From NCBI GenBank assembly GCA_035772785.1, contig JAOCPU010000070.1, forward strand, positions 1 through 64,000: 64,000 nucleotides of DNA. The letters run 5' to 3'. Numbering within the stretch: the stretch's first letter is position 1; each line of letters opens with the position of its first letter. Origin of the DNA: Phlebiopsis flavidoalba. Taxonomy: Eukaryota > Basidiomycota > Agaricomycetes > Polyporales > Phanerochaetaceae. A program made the translations under genes and the position numbers. Shown here piece by piece: positions 48,799 to 58,921 of this stretch. Under the pieces are notes generated by a model. That model worked only from the letters and a program-made list of their open reading frames with translations. It had not been told where the DNA came from and made no database searches.

Positions 48799-49852
48799 AT
48801 GTCGATACAAAGAGGCGAGGTCAAAACGCGTCCTATGAAATATGGTAAGCTCGAATTGTGAGCTCAATCCGAAGTTACGTTGAATAATTACCCGTATGTC
48901 TAGGTGATATACCCACGGCAGTGACGACCCTTGAGGAAGCATTTAAAGACGACCCATTTCATGACTATCTAAACAATACTCCGGTATGTAGACCCTAGAT
49001 CCATTCTGTGTAGTGTGCTCAATTCGATATAGGACTCTCATCCCGGTATAATATCATCGTTGTCGCGAAAGTTCGACTCCACTGTTATGTGGACAGATTT
49101 TACCTTTTTGCGCCAGGCGTGGACGGTAGACGACGGCGATGCGGTCCTTGGATAGTAAGTCTGTTTGCTCTCATAGTATTTTACTCACCGGTTTCGCGTA
49201 AATATTAGTCATGCGGCTCCAAGTACCCAAGGCATCACCACAAAAGTTTTAGGTCTCGTTATTGGCCGAATTTTTGCTCTTAAGAACTCCTTGACGCTGA
49301 GCCAGGAGCAGAAGAAGGTCAGTTATTGGCGCAGAAATCGGTCACAGATCGATGACGGAGACACAACGTGCTAAGTCATTCTCGCTTCAGAGAGCTCAAG
49401 AATTGCGGAGAAACATGGGAAAGCCATGCAGGAAATACTCGGAAGTAACGCTGCCGAAGTGATCAATCTACAAATATTGGCCACTTCGCCCTCTAAGCAG
49501 GGTCGCGGATACGCGTCCGCCTTGGTACAGACGGTACTCCGCATTGTAAGTGTGGTCTCCAAAGCAAAGACAGATTCAATACATAAATTACTAGGCCGCT
49601 ACTGCACAGCGTCGCGTTGGTTTTTCTTACCTCGAGTAATCCCATCAACAATGGATTTTACGAGTCGTTTGGTTTTGTCAAGCGAGGCGAAGTAGTTTTG
49701 GGTGACGATAACACCACGGCCCGTTGGCATGGACCTCCCCTCGTATTGACTCTAGTATGCTTTACAATTTTCTCCCATTACGTATTCCCACTTACTCTAT
49801 ATATAATATAACGCAGATGACACACGACTCAAGCCAGCAAAAGCAACGGTAG
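48799..49852 (+). CDS. GNAT-family N-acetyltransferase, copy 1
   Basis: Small GNAT acetyltransferase of the kind found in many paralogues in mushrooms; the substrate is unknown. The start MSIQRGEVKTRPMKYGDIPT at 48799 continues with TLEEAFKDDPFHDYLNNTP. After introns come KFDSTVMWTDFTFLRQAWTV, HAAPSTQGITTKVLGLVIGR, the central NLQILATSPSKQGRGYASAL (the acetyl-CoA pyrophosphate loop, Q-G-R-G-Y-A) and SSNPINNGFYESFGFVKRGE, VVLGDD. The last intron (donor near 49754) leads to a short exon, MTHDSSQQKQR, with a stop at 49850-49852; without splicing, a hydrophobic read-through would end near 49811. It is clearly paralogous to the minus-strand gene at 57.9-58.9 kb. Confidence 0.88.
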
Positions 49853-50012
49853 TGTAAGTCTGTGAAGCCAAAGGGGTAGTGTGGCACGTTTTGGAATATA
49901 GGCGGGGCCTCGTGCTTCGCACAGAGCACATGCATGGTGTCAATTTGGTAAACTGGCTGTACACCTCGATGAAAAGAATAAGCACTGGGTGGCTGGCCCG
50001 TTTCTTTGGTGG

Positions 50013-50345
50013 CAGAAAACGTGACAGGAGCGTGAGATGGGAGTAAAATTTGGTATCGTTTCTGACGCTTACAGACCCTAACCCGTAATCAAATTCCGTG
50101 TTAGATTCCTTGTGCTGCAGGAATGTGGCAGTGATGTCATACCGTTTTGGGCCATTTTGCAGGTAAAACTCGCAGGACCGTGTGAAAAAAAGCGCGGATA
50201 TTTTGGTTTGATTTCTGTCAAATTTGATATGCGACCAGAATTTAGGGCGAGATCAAATCCCTTTTCACGTATGTTGTCCGCTAGAACCGTGACAGAATTT
50301 TTACCCTTTGCCAACATTTTTGTCACGTTCCTTTCACCACCAAAA
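50013..50345. mobile_element. Possible small inverted-repeat element (MITE-like)
   Basis: The two ends are imperfect inverted copies. The left end contains AACGTGACA at about 50019-50027, then GGGAGTAAAATTTGGTATCG near 50039-50060. The reverse complement of the right end contains AACGTGACA (about 50322-50330), then GGGTAAAAATTCTGTCACGG (about 50290-50310). Spacing between the two motifs is similar at both ends. The interior is AT-rich and has no recognised gene, although a minus-strand frame runs through it by chance. I cannot define a target-site duplication. This could also be a degenerate palindromic region rather than a transposon. Confidence 0.35.
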
Positions 50346-50509
50346 CGAGCCACCCACCCAGTGAAGCATGATGAGGTACTGCAGGGCTTATTATATGCTT
50401 CAGGTTGAGGTACTCCCCTTCCTGCTAAGTAGCATATATCCACGATAGATGTATACAAGCGATCGAAGATGCTAAGTACATGTAAGGTCGATCCGAAGAG
50501 TCAAAGTTA

Positions 50510-51373
50510 TCATTTCTTCTTCGATGTACATCGCGGACATCTAGGTGCTTTTGTTGTGAGTTTTCTCCTCCACTGATCCTCCCGGAATTGGATAAGATCC
50601 TGAGAAGAGGAGCTAGAGAACGCTGATAAACTCTCTCGGTTACATCTTACCCGCATCAATTGTATTGCTGACGGGTCTTGAATTCGGTTCGTGGATAGGG
50701 CTTCCATGCGGAGGAAGTAATAATCGTTGGTAGATGCATGAGGGTCGCGGGCGTGAAGCATTTCCCCAGCAACAGACATGAGATTGTAAAGGCAATCAAA
50801 AGTACTCCTCTACCTTGCCGACAAGGCCCTCAGCCCAACCACGGAGAGTCCATTCAGAGACCAGGTGTTGGTTAAATAAATGGCCCACTGAAGCGCACCA
50901 AGCCTATTTTACGCAGCCTTGTCTCTTGAACGCTTGTGACATAAGTGTTGTTTTGGGGGACATGGCCGGAGGGATGAAAGAAGAGATCGAACTCGCGCTC
51001 GACGACATCCAGGAGTTGCGTTTCGGAAGAGGATTCCACCCTTTGGCATGCTGTAGGGCATTAGTCCCTCCGAGATTGGTATCATTGATGTTGTCATGGT
51101 GGATGTGAATGCTGGTTTTCACCCTGTCCACCAAAGATCGACATAGGCTAGGAAAGAGATGCGAAATCCTCTCCGACTCCAGTGCTCTTGAGAGGATTGT
51201 CCTTGCAGTATGTGAGAAACACTTCGTGCTCTCCCTCGTCCTGAGCAGCGCCGATTTACAATGTTAATCACGCTGTCCGTGACAGATGTCAAAATTCTCT
51301 TGAGACAGGTCGTCAAGCAGTGCAGAAATTGCACCACAAACTCCGCGTAATTGCGACTGAGGCTCCGGAACAC
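50510..51373 (-). CDS. Hypothetical protein, frames broken
   Basis: A series of minus-strand frames with coding-like peptides: NYAEFVVQFLHCLTTCLKRI and LTSVTDSVINIVNRRCS near 51250-51350, QSSQEHWSRRGFRISFLAY near 51130-51190, and at the end LSAFSSSSSQDLIQFREDQW and APRCPRCTSKKK with a stop at 50510. I do not recognise the family. It could be the C-terminal part of the BTB gene directly upstream, since the two are on the same strand and about 150 bases apart, or a separate small gene. Confidence 0.35.
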
Positions 51374-51536
51374 GCTAGATTGTAGGTTTCCAGTTGAATG
51401 CGTTTTTTTTTTTTTAGAGTCTGAGATGCAAATATTGGTTATGTGACTTCCCGGCTCGGAACTACATGAAATTAGGTCGACCCACCTGACAGAGGCAGGT
51501 CAAGAACATTGCCAGGACCGCAAAACCACATCGCAC

Positions 51537-52432
51537 TCAGGCACATCTGAGACTCGATGGTCTTTGCTTTAGGAGAATCTTTTCACCGCGGGATTCGATA
51601 TGATCAATGCACATAATATTCCGCACGAACGACTTTGATTCAGAGACGGATAAGGGGGCAGAGCGCATATGCCAAAGTGATGTGTACGCCCGCGAAGCCA
51701 ATGCGAGACGCCAAATGTAGTGTCCTAGAGAAATCTTGTCGATGGACCACAGCGATACCCTCACAATCGTTTGATAGCAAGGTTGCGAATCTCTCGAATG
51801 TCCATTCGCAACGCGCCAGGCGAAGTACAGAGGGACACTTCATCGACAGAGCTTATATCTTTTTATTTTTTTTTGCCATTTTTTCGGGTATTTTTTATGG
51901 TTCGCGGAAACAGCTAACATGAACCAAATTAGGACTCCAAGTCCCCCCCCCCCGAAAACGAAAAGAAATGTACCAACGAGCATATAAGACGCTCAAGAAA
52001 GCATCGAACTCTTTGCGGTTGTCCGTGTTTGATAGCACCACAGGGCTCGCTGGGCGTCTGAATTCCCGGATGTCTTCAGAAGTTGAGCAAAATATGGCGA
52101 ATCGCGTGAGAAGAGAAATCGATGTAACTTGTACGCTACATCGCCAACCTACGGACCCGACGGACACAGTCGTCGCTTAGCGATGAGTCTCGATATCGAC
52201 CACGATGGCTTGCGTACCAAAAAATCCACAGAACCGTCTTCGTAAAAGAACTTATGGTGAGGAGGATATACCCTGTCGGCAGTAGGGCTGTTCTGCGGAG
52301 CTGTACGCTCGTTTTCTAGTCTCTGCGTGGAGGGGCGAGCTAATTGGCGAGCCTGGAGTCCCGCTGATCACGTCCGCAAAGGAGCCACCCGAGGCTCAGG
52401 TCAGATACTTGGGAGCTGACTGTGAGAGACAT
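51537..52432 (-). CDS. BTB/POZ-domain protein (basidiomycete type)
   Basis: On the minus strand the BTB opening is visible near 52150-52250: HKFFYEDGSVDFLV, then VGDVAYKLHRFLFSRDSPYF and AQLLKTSG. It continues with PVVLSNTDNRKEFDAFLSVL and YAR near 52010. After a break with a G/C homopolymer (51945-51953) the helical part continues with EWTFERFATLLS, RTLHLASRIGFAGVHI and IDHIESRGEKILLKQRPSSL. This is the pattern of the large family of mushroom BTB proteins, which lack an obvious second catalytic domain and may act as Cullin-3 adaptors or homodimerising regulators. The start is tentative, and the 3' end may extend into the next hypothetical gene. Confidence 0.72.
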
Positions 52433-52971
52433 GGAGCGAGGTAGGAGACTGGAGTTTGAAGGTGGTGGGGTTTAATGGTAGAAGAACCGTGACCGATGGC
52501 AAGGGCGAGGCAGCATTTTACATGCGGCTGCATGACCGTCTCTGGCGCCCCCTTATACTTAGCATCATAGCGCAGGGCAGGTCACGAGCAGGTCTTGGGA
52601 TGTCGAGGAGCTCATGGCGGGCGTGTTTACGTCAAGGTAGCCTGGTGGCCATTACGATAGCTTCAGCACACTGTGACCGACACGCATCATTGAAAGGTCT
52701 CGCGGAAGAACTACGTGGAGATTCACGAACCTAGAAATGAGCATATAGAGCTTGGCTAGATAGTATTGTTGAAGCTAAGGTCCTCTGCATGTAGCATGTC
52801 GCACGCACAGAGAACGTTTGAGGCCGCGTAGAAATCGAAGATCGGCCCGGGTGAGCTGGTGTTCCGATGGGCGCCTTGCCCCGCGAATCTCAGATCCAGT
52901 ACAGGATTTGATGCTAGACGCTTTTCATCTTCACTTTCAGACTCTTGCCTTCATCAACGCGGTTTTGCACA
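52433..52971. other. Divergent region between BTB and RRS1
   Basis: About 540 bases between divergent genes. No gene recognised. Promoters for both are expected here. Confidence 0.45.
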
Positions 52972-54166
52972 ATGGATGTATCGGGAGATTCTCGCAGAGC
53001 ATGCGGCAAAACAGTATGTGGAACTATATATTGAAGGCGCACCGTAGCTGACCGGAGTCGCAAGACAAGCAATAGTAGTCGAGAAAGACATTCCTCTTGA
53101 GGTTGATGCTGGTTCTCCTCACTGTCACGGACCCAAATCCTATCGACGAGGGACAGTTACAAGTGAGTATTCTGTTTCTGGTTGTGCCTTCGACACTTAT
53201 ATAGTATTTCAGAGCTGACCTAGAAGACGTATCTCATCTCAACAGCCCGCGACGGCGTACAAAACCTATACTTGCCGAACCCTCTTCTCTCTGCCGACCA
53301 ACTTCATCACCAGACGGACCGCTCGCGCAACACGTCCCCCACCTACGACACAACTACCAAGAGCTAGCCTCTACCAAAACCTGAAACCCTTGACCAAGTG
53401 GGAGCAGTTTGCGAAGGCGAAGGGGCATTTCACATCGGAAGAAGGATAAAAAGGAGTGGGACCGAGAAAGACAGGGAAATGGGTTGAACCGTTGGGGATG
53501 GAAAGAGGTGCGAATAAAAAGGAAGAAGTGCAATGGGCTACGCCTGTTTCCTACCAACGCAGGTATGGTCCACCCTCCTCAATTCAAACGAAAAAACATG
53601 ACGCTAAATGTCTGCTGCTACCCACAGATGTCGACTTCGACCCTTCTAAAAAGGCACGCGATTGAGCGCAAGGCTCGTGTTGCCAAGAACCAGAAGGCAG
53701 CACGAAAAAGAACCTTGCCCGTGCACAACAACAAAGCTCGTCTACTTCCGCTCCTCCACCTCCCCAGGCACAACGGAAGCGCGATATCGACCCGCACCCT
53801 ATGGCAACCACACGGACAAGTACCGTTAGCGTATGGGTAGATTTGATCGAAAGCTTGAGGTGCGAGAAGAAAGCTCAAGGTGTGTTAAGCGGAAGGTACG
53901 ATTTATTTTCTTGATTCTCTGGGTCGTTCCTCACTCATTTCGCAGGTTGTGACCCCGCTGAAGTATCGGCCCAAGGGCCGAAAAATCTCAAAATCTGGTG
54001 CAATTCTATCCAAATTGGATCGCGAGCCAGAGGCCAAGAAGGCAAAAGCTGGCGGAGAGACGTACTCAACGTGCGAAGGCGGTACGTTTTGCGAGCAAGG
54101 GTAAGGGCAGTGCCGCTCTGGCTAAGGAAGCAGGGAGGGGCAAAAGGGAAGAAGTCAAGACGATAG
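52972..54166 (+). CDS. Ribosome biogenesis regulatory protein Rrs1
   Basis: Nucleolar protein required for 60S subunit assembly; in yeast, with Rpf2, it recruits the 5S RNP to pre-ribosomes. MDVSG at 52972 continues after a frame change as ILAEHAAKQ, then IVVEKDIPLEVDAG and LTVTDPNPIDEGQ. After an intron come LISTARDGVQNLYL and PLFSLPTNF, PPPTTQLPRASLYQNLKPLT, KWEQFAKAKGISHRKKDKKE, RWGWKGANKKEEVQWATPVP, VDFDPSKKARD, ERKARVAKNQKAARK, and IDRTLATTRTSTVS with GRFDRKLE. The basic C-terminus reads AILSKLDREPEAKKAKAGGE, RFASKGKG and AALAKEAGRGK, then in the best frame KGKKSRR with a stop at 54164-54166. Another frame runs to 54180. Confidence 0.92.
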
Positions 54167-54396
54167 TCTTCTCGCCATAACCCTTTTCTATCACCAGGCT
54201 ATGCCGTATTCTATCTTCTTTGTGTTCACCTGCAAACGCATAGCTAGTCCTCACATATATAGCATTCATTACTCGTGATGATTGCATTTATACTACATGA
54301 TCAGGATGGCATTGGATAATCCAATGATAGAGGTCCGAGTGCCGCCACCCACAGCCACAGAGCACACATCTGCTCACCCACCTCTACTTCGAGGAC
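54167..54396. terminator. Convergent 3' region, RRS1 / TFIIB
   Basis: Only 230 bases lie between two convergent stop codons. It should hold both polyadenylation regions, which therefore probably overlap or abut. No stable terminator structure is expected in a fungus, and I see none. Confidence 0.4.
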
Positions 54397-55456
54397 TCAC
54401 ACAGGGAGCCGGTCAAGCTTCGCTTTACCCTCCTTGATCCATTCCTCCTTCACCAGGCTTCTCCCTTTTTTCAGCATAGTATAACCTGTACACCAGCTTG
54501 ATCGCGGGGCTTCGCTCACGCCTGCCACTGCGCTGATGTCCTTCATGCTCTTCGCCTTGCCGAGCAAATGACAAGTGAAGTATATCGCACCACCTGCGAC
54601 GGATATAGGCGACCGACCAAGGGCTATGCCCAGGTCGCGTGCCTTGACAATGATGTCGGAACATATGGGCTGGACGTTGGGTGGTAGATCCAAATGGTTG
54701 CAATAAACGGACCAATAGGTCCTCCGGGCCCGTACCCGAAAGCAGTACTGGCATGGCGGTCCGACGCGCCAGGGGCCAGATTTGAAAGCCTGCTCCAGTT
54801 GCTTGTAACATTGACCGAGCACCTTCTTGCTGACGTGCGTCAAGTTGCAAATCTCGCGGAACGTACGTGGTACGTGGGCCTTGCGGCAGGCGATAAAGAT
54901 GCAAGCGGCAATGACAGCTTCGAGGGGGGTTTCCCACGCAAGAGTTTCTCCTCGTCAGAACGTTTGTAGAGTTGCTTGGCGATGTCGGAGATGGTCTTGG
55001 GGAGGGAAAAAAACTGGTCGCACCAGCTCGATATGTCGCGGAACGCTTGGAGGAGGTTACGCTCGGAGCGTGATGCGGAGCCACGAGAGGCAGCGCGCTG
55101 CAGCTCTCTGGCAAAGACCCGAGCCACCGTCCTTGAAGGAGATAGTGGTGTCCAATTTGCTCAACGCCCTCCATGAGCGGATCAATGACAGCACCGACAC
55201 GAGATGGGTCGTCTCCTTCGTCATTGGCGAATGTCTATTGGGCAAATCGGTAGAAGCAACTGCTGTATAACGGGAGGGGTGGGCAGGGGAAAAGGACTTA
55301 CGCGCCATTCACTTCTGGTGTCAACCACCCTGTCACCCAGTACCAGCCCGCATGTACCACAAACAAGATCCCCGCTGCTGAACTCCTCAACGATTGTTGG
55401 GGTTCGGGTCTCTGCAGTCGGGGCAAGATGAGGCGCACCGGCGAGATCGGGAGCAT
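54397..55456 (-). CDS. Transcription initiation factor TFIIB (Sua7)
   Basis: General RNA polymerase II factor that bridges TBP-DNA and polymerase and helps choose the start site. [11 protein letters not shown] at 55456 leads into the zinc ribbon: [19 protein letters not shown] then [19 protein letters not shown]. After an intron come the B-reader/linker and [18 protein letters not shown]. Cyclin repeat 1 reads [79 protein letters not shown]. Repeat 2 has [58 protein letters not shown] and VSEAPRSS, ending [10 protein letters not shown] with a stop at 54397. Some blocks need a one-base frame change. All TFIIB landmarks are present. Confidence 0.95.
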
Positions 55457-55917
55457 TAGGTCGGAGCCTGCACCTTTCTCGACGGGGTGCTTTCTCTCGA
55501 ATGGTTTTTCGGTTGTGCGTACGCCATGGTAGATACGGGCTGGTCTGTTCGGACAAGGGGTTCGACGACGAGAGGCTTTTAAACTGATACTTGAGGCGAT
55601 GTGTCTGGTCGCTACGTTGGCCAAGGCCACAGTGTTGAACAAACAAAAAATGTGAGATGAACGCTCAGACCTACCACAGGCAGTGATTCGGTCTAAGCTA
55701 TGGAGATATGGGGGAATAATTGGCACACGAACGCTGAGAACGTCGTGGTCAATTGACGAAGAACGTGAGAGGAGACCTGAGCGGCCCCGCTGCCCTGACT
55801 CTCTGCTGACTAAGCCTGATCAATCCATTTCCGGAAATACCCAGCGCCCGTGATTTACTCTCGTCTCCTCCAGGTCGCACCGCTCACCTTCACACCCGCC
55901 ATCCCCTCATTCCTTCG
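55457..55917. promoter_or_regulatory. Divergent region between TFIIB and the Ser/Pro-rich gene
   Basis: About 460 bases between divergent genes; expected to hold both promoters. The last 60 bases before 55918 are CT/C-rich. No gene was recognised. Confidence 0.5.
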
Positions 55918-57526
55918 CCATGGGCATAAATGGTTTCGTACGTCCCAGCCCCATACAAGAGAGTTAACAAACATGCTGTAGGACACTCAACCATCAAGAT
56001 GATGTTCTGCGCGACAAGATGAAGAGTCTCGTGTAAGTATGCAAGCTCGCTTGGCATCCCCAACCGGAACGCCACGAACTGAATTGTCGTTTAAGGTATG
56101 GGGCCATTAAACGCGCGAAACTAGAAAACCAGTGAGGCCCCATCTTCAGCCCAATCGATAAAACATACGAGTCTTTCGTGGAGGATCCCTTGGATGCGGG
56201 GGACTCGTTCACATCGACCATTAATTGATGCTTTGGTCAAGGTGTGTCTCAGACTCTCACTCAACTTCGCTCTTTGTTGACTTCTCTCTGCATAGGAAAT
56301 GGCTGACCGTCGTACAAGACCTCAGGGGAGTGACCGCCGAATGATATCTGGGAGCGCACCGCCAAGACCCTTCGAATGCAGGCCAATGTAACACACATCT
56401 ATCCGAGAGCGAACGCAGATGGCGAGACAACCTGGGAGATACACCGCAGACTTTCGTCTTCCGCCCATATGGTGGACACTCTGAGGATGAAGAAGACGAG
56501 ACTGCCGAGATGCTGGGAAACAAGCTGAGAGCTCTCGAATCACATCTGCCTTGTACGATGCGTACCTTCCATTCCGCTCGGTCCTCGTCAAGATCTCTCC
56601 TGGATGATTCTATAGATCGCCTTCGTTCTTCTGTCACCAGTCCTGGGCCAGTGTCCTCACTCCCACTGTTTGGCGGGACACCGGCCTCTCCTGGTTCCCC
56701 CACCTTCCCCTACCCGAGATGGAACCAGAGTTAGCCCCAGTGCCGCTCCGCCACCTGGCATCCCCCACACTCTCGCACGCTGCCCTCCTCCCGGCCCATC
56801 ATCCCTCACTGAACAGACGACGCACGATACGAGGTCGGCACCCGTCCCCCCGCGCCTTCTACCACCTCCCCCCCCCCATACTCACCCCCACAACAATGGA
56901 TTTCAAACGACTTCACCTCTCGTCGCCGCTCTCTAGTAAGACAAAATGCTGAAGCCTCCGAACCCGTCAGGGCAGAGGACTCGACAGACGGTACTTGGAG
57001 GTTCCCTTCCTTAGTTGACCGACCGAGTCTACCTGAGACGACCTCATCCAGCACTCACCGACTCGGTAGGCGATTCTTCCCTTTCAGTGCATGGTCCGAC
57101 CCACATCTTCGTATCGACCCAGAAAATGACAGCCTAAGGCAATCGACTGCGGCAGACGGTGGCGCAGAGGCTAGTGACCATCCGGTACTGGCCACCAAAG
57201 TTCATCGCAGCTGTGGCATATGTTCACGGACGACCCTTCACAGAAGATCGGCCCGGCCCCCGTCCGTTCCGCGTACGCGACGTGGTGGTCAGCCCGGTAT
57301 GGAGTCGATGTTCCCACGTTTTCCCTCATCTCCATTGACCGAAAGCTCGACACCATCACCCGATGGACCTTCTGGGACTGCTGAGGATCGTGTATCATCC
57401 CGAGCGTCGAGTTCCGTTGCCCCCAGCAGAATGCACAACTCGGAGATGGAAGCACTCGACGAGGTTTCAAGGCAGCTTCTCACACCACGATCCATATCAC
57501 CTGCTGGAGAACCATTTCACATGTAG
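55918..57526 (+). CDS. Ser/Pro-rich disordered protein, unrecognised
   Basis: I do not recognise a family. A possible start ATGGGCATAAATGG near 55920 gives MGINGF and then an intron. Next come DDVLRDKMKSLV and YGAIKRAKLENQ in short exons with frame breaks. A long low-complexity part runs from about 56400: SERRWRDNLGDTPQTFVFRP, SEDEEDETAEMLGNKLRALE, SARSSSRSLLDDSIDRLRSS, then Pro/Ser-rich sequence, SLVDRPSLPETTSSSTHRLG, and near the end SSSVAPSRMHNSEMEALDEV and SRQLLTPRSISPAGEPFHM to a stop near 57526. The consistent Ser/Thr/Pro bias with scattered acidic patches suggests an intrinsically disordered, possibly phosphorylated protein. No catalytic motif is visible. Confidence 0.5.
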
Positions 57527-57894
57527 CCTCAGCGTCTTGCGACGTTTGCAACCCCGCGCCCCCATTTCTATGTACCGACGAGATCGCTACAAACGGTGAT
57601 TGGGTAACATTATTTGTTTGGATGTATTGGACCTGTACATCACTGTCTTGTGTAGATGCTTCTCAGTTCGGCCGTGTCGTATTTATACACAGTTCGGCAT
57701 CTTGATCTGCCTACACAGCCAATTATGCTCAGACGGATATAAGTGGACTTCTAAGACTCGAGTTACAATCTTGGGCTAGATTGGCTACTGAAAGCTGTTT
57801 AAAGTCCAATGACGGTAGGGGTCCGCGGAAACCAAGTTTCATGCATCATGAGGCTCCGGCTTCTCTGATCATCTGTGAACTTGATGAAGAGGAG
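57527..57894. other. Convergent intergenic region
   Basis: About 370 bases between the Ser/Pro-rich gene and GNAT-2. AT-rich with no gene; presumed 3' UTRs. Confidence 0.5.
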
Positions 57895-58921
57895 TTATCT
57901 TGACGAAGCGTAGTGATTTACCACTAAAAGCACGACCGGAGGCTCTTGCCATGTGGGATTATCATCTCCGAGCACAATTTTCCCTTTCTCCTCGAAGCCT
58001 AGGGCATTATAAAACCCAGTGTTTAAGGGGTTGCTCGATATCAGAACTGTTGCGCGTCTCTGGGCATCGGCCTGGAAATGCGGGTCAGCATAAGCACCGC
58101 TAGTCAAAGCCATGATCATAAAGTGTGAACTTACAATACCAGTGACAGTGCGTACAAGAGCCGAGTCGTATCCTTGGCCTTGTTTAGAAGGAGAGACAGC
58201 CAGGATTCGCAGACTGAACACTTCATCTTGACGGGCCCCAAGAACTTCATTCAACACTGCCTTGTGCTTTTCTCGGAGCTCTTCTCCCCTCTAATTTTGG
58301 GTTGGACGCTGATAAACCACACCGATAGCAATTAAGTACTTAGTACGCACGTTTATTTGCTCCTTCGTCAAAGTAAGGCGTGCGCCGCGCGAGATTGCCC
58401 CTCCAATCACTGCCATAGCAGCTTTGTCAAGCCGACTATGAGTGCTCTTGGCGGGAGAGCTGATGTCCTTAGCTTCCTTAATCTAAATAAAGACAGGATG
58501 TAGCGACTTACTAGGCTACAACAGCCGCTCCTCCCTCGATTGCCCATGCGCAGGATGTGGCAACCCAGTAGTTCCATATAACCGCGCTTTCCGCTTGCTT
58601 TGTTGTATGATATAGTGACCCACCGTTATAATCCTTGGAAGGCACGTTAGTACGTCGACACTTTAGTGTACACTGGTGCACACTGCGTGACTTTACGCAC
58701 AGGGGTGTCCCGCAGATATCGATGGTAGGGGTCGTCACCAAACGCCTCGTCCAGGGTGCGAAGAGCTCGAGGTACATCAGCTAGCGTGAGCAAATACGGT
58801 AGGTAGAGCTGTTCAATATAGATACAAGAGTAGAACTCAAGGCGTACCGAAACCCATTGGTCTAGGAGAAGGTGTAGGATGGGTTGTAATGGGCCCTCGG
58901 TGTGGCGTTGCCTTCTTCCAT
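57895..58921 (-). CDS. GNAT-family N-acetyltransferase, copy 2 (inverted paralogue)
   Basis: Paralogue of the GNAT at 48.8-49.9 kb, on the opposite strand. The start MEEGNATPRAHYNPSYTF at 58921 is followed after a frame change by RPMGF, an intron, and ADVPRALRTLDEAFGDDPYH with RYLRDTP. Downstream, near 58140-58250, lie MLNEVLGARQDEVFSLRILA and VSPSKQGQGYDSALVRTV (acetyl-CoA loop Q-G-Q-G-Y-D). After an intron come ADAQRRATVLISSNPLNTGF, YNALGFEEKGKIVLGDDNP and WQEPPVVLLVVNHYASSR, with a stop at 57895. Copy 1 has Q-G-R-G-Y-A in the loop. The middle of the gene (about 58260-58640) is poorly resolved because of introns and indels. Substrate unknown. Confidence 0.86.

Noticed and set aside
41361..58921. 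Secondary-metabolite or defence gene cluster
   Set aside because: No polyketide or peptide synthase, terpene cyclase, cytochrome P450, NLR or nuclease motif is visible; the neighbours are housekeeping genes.
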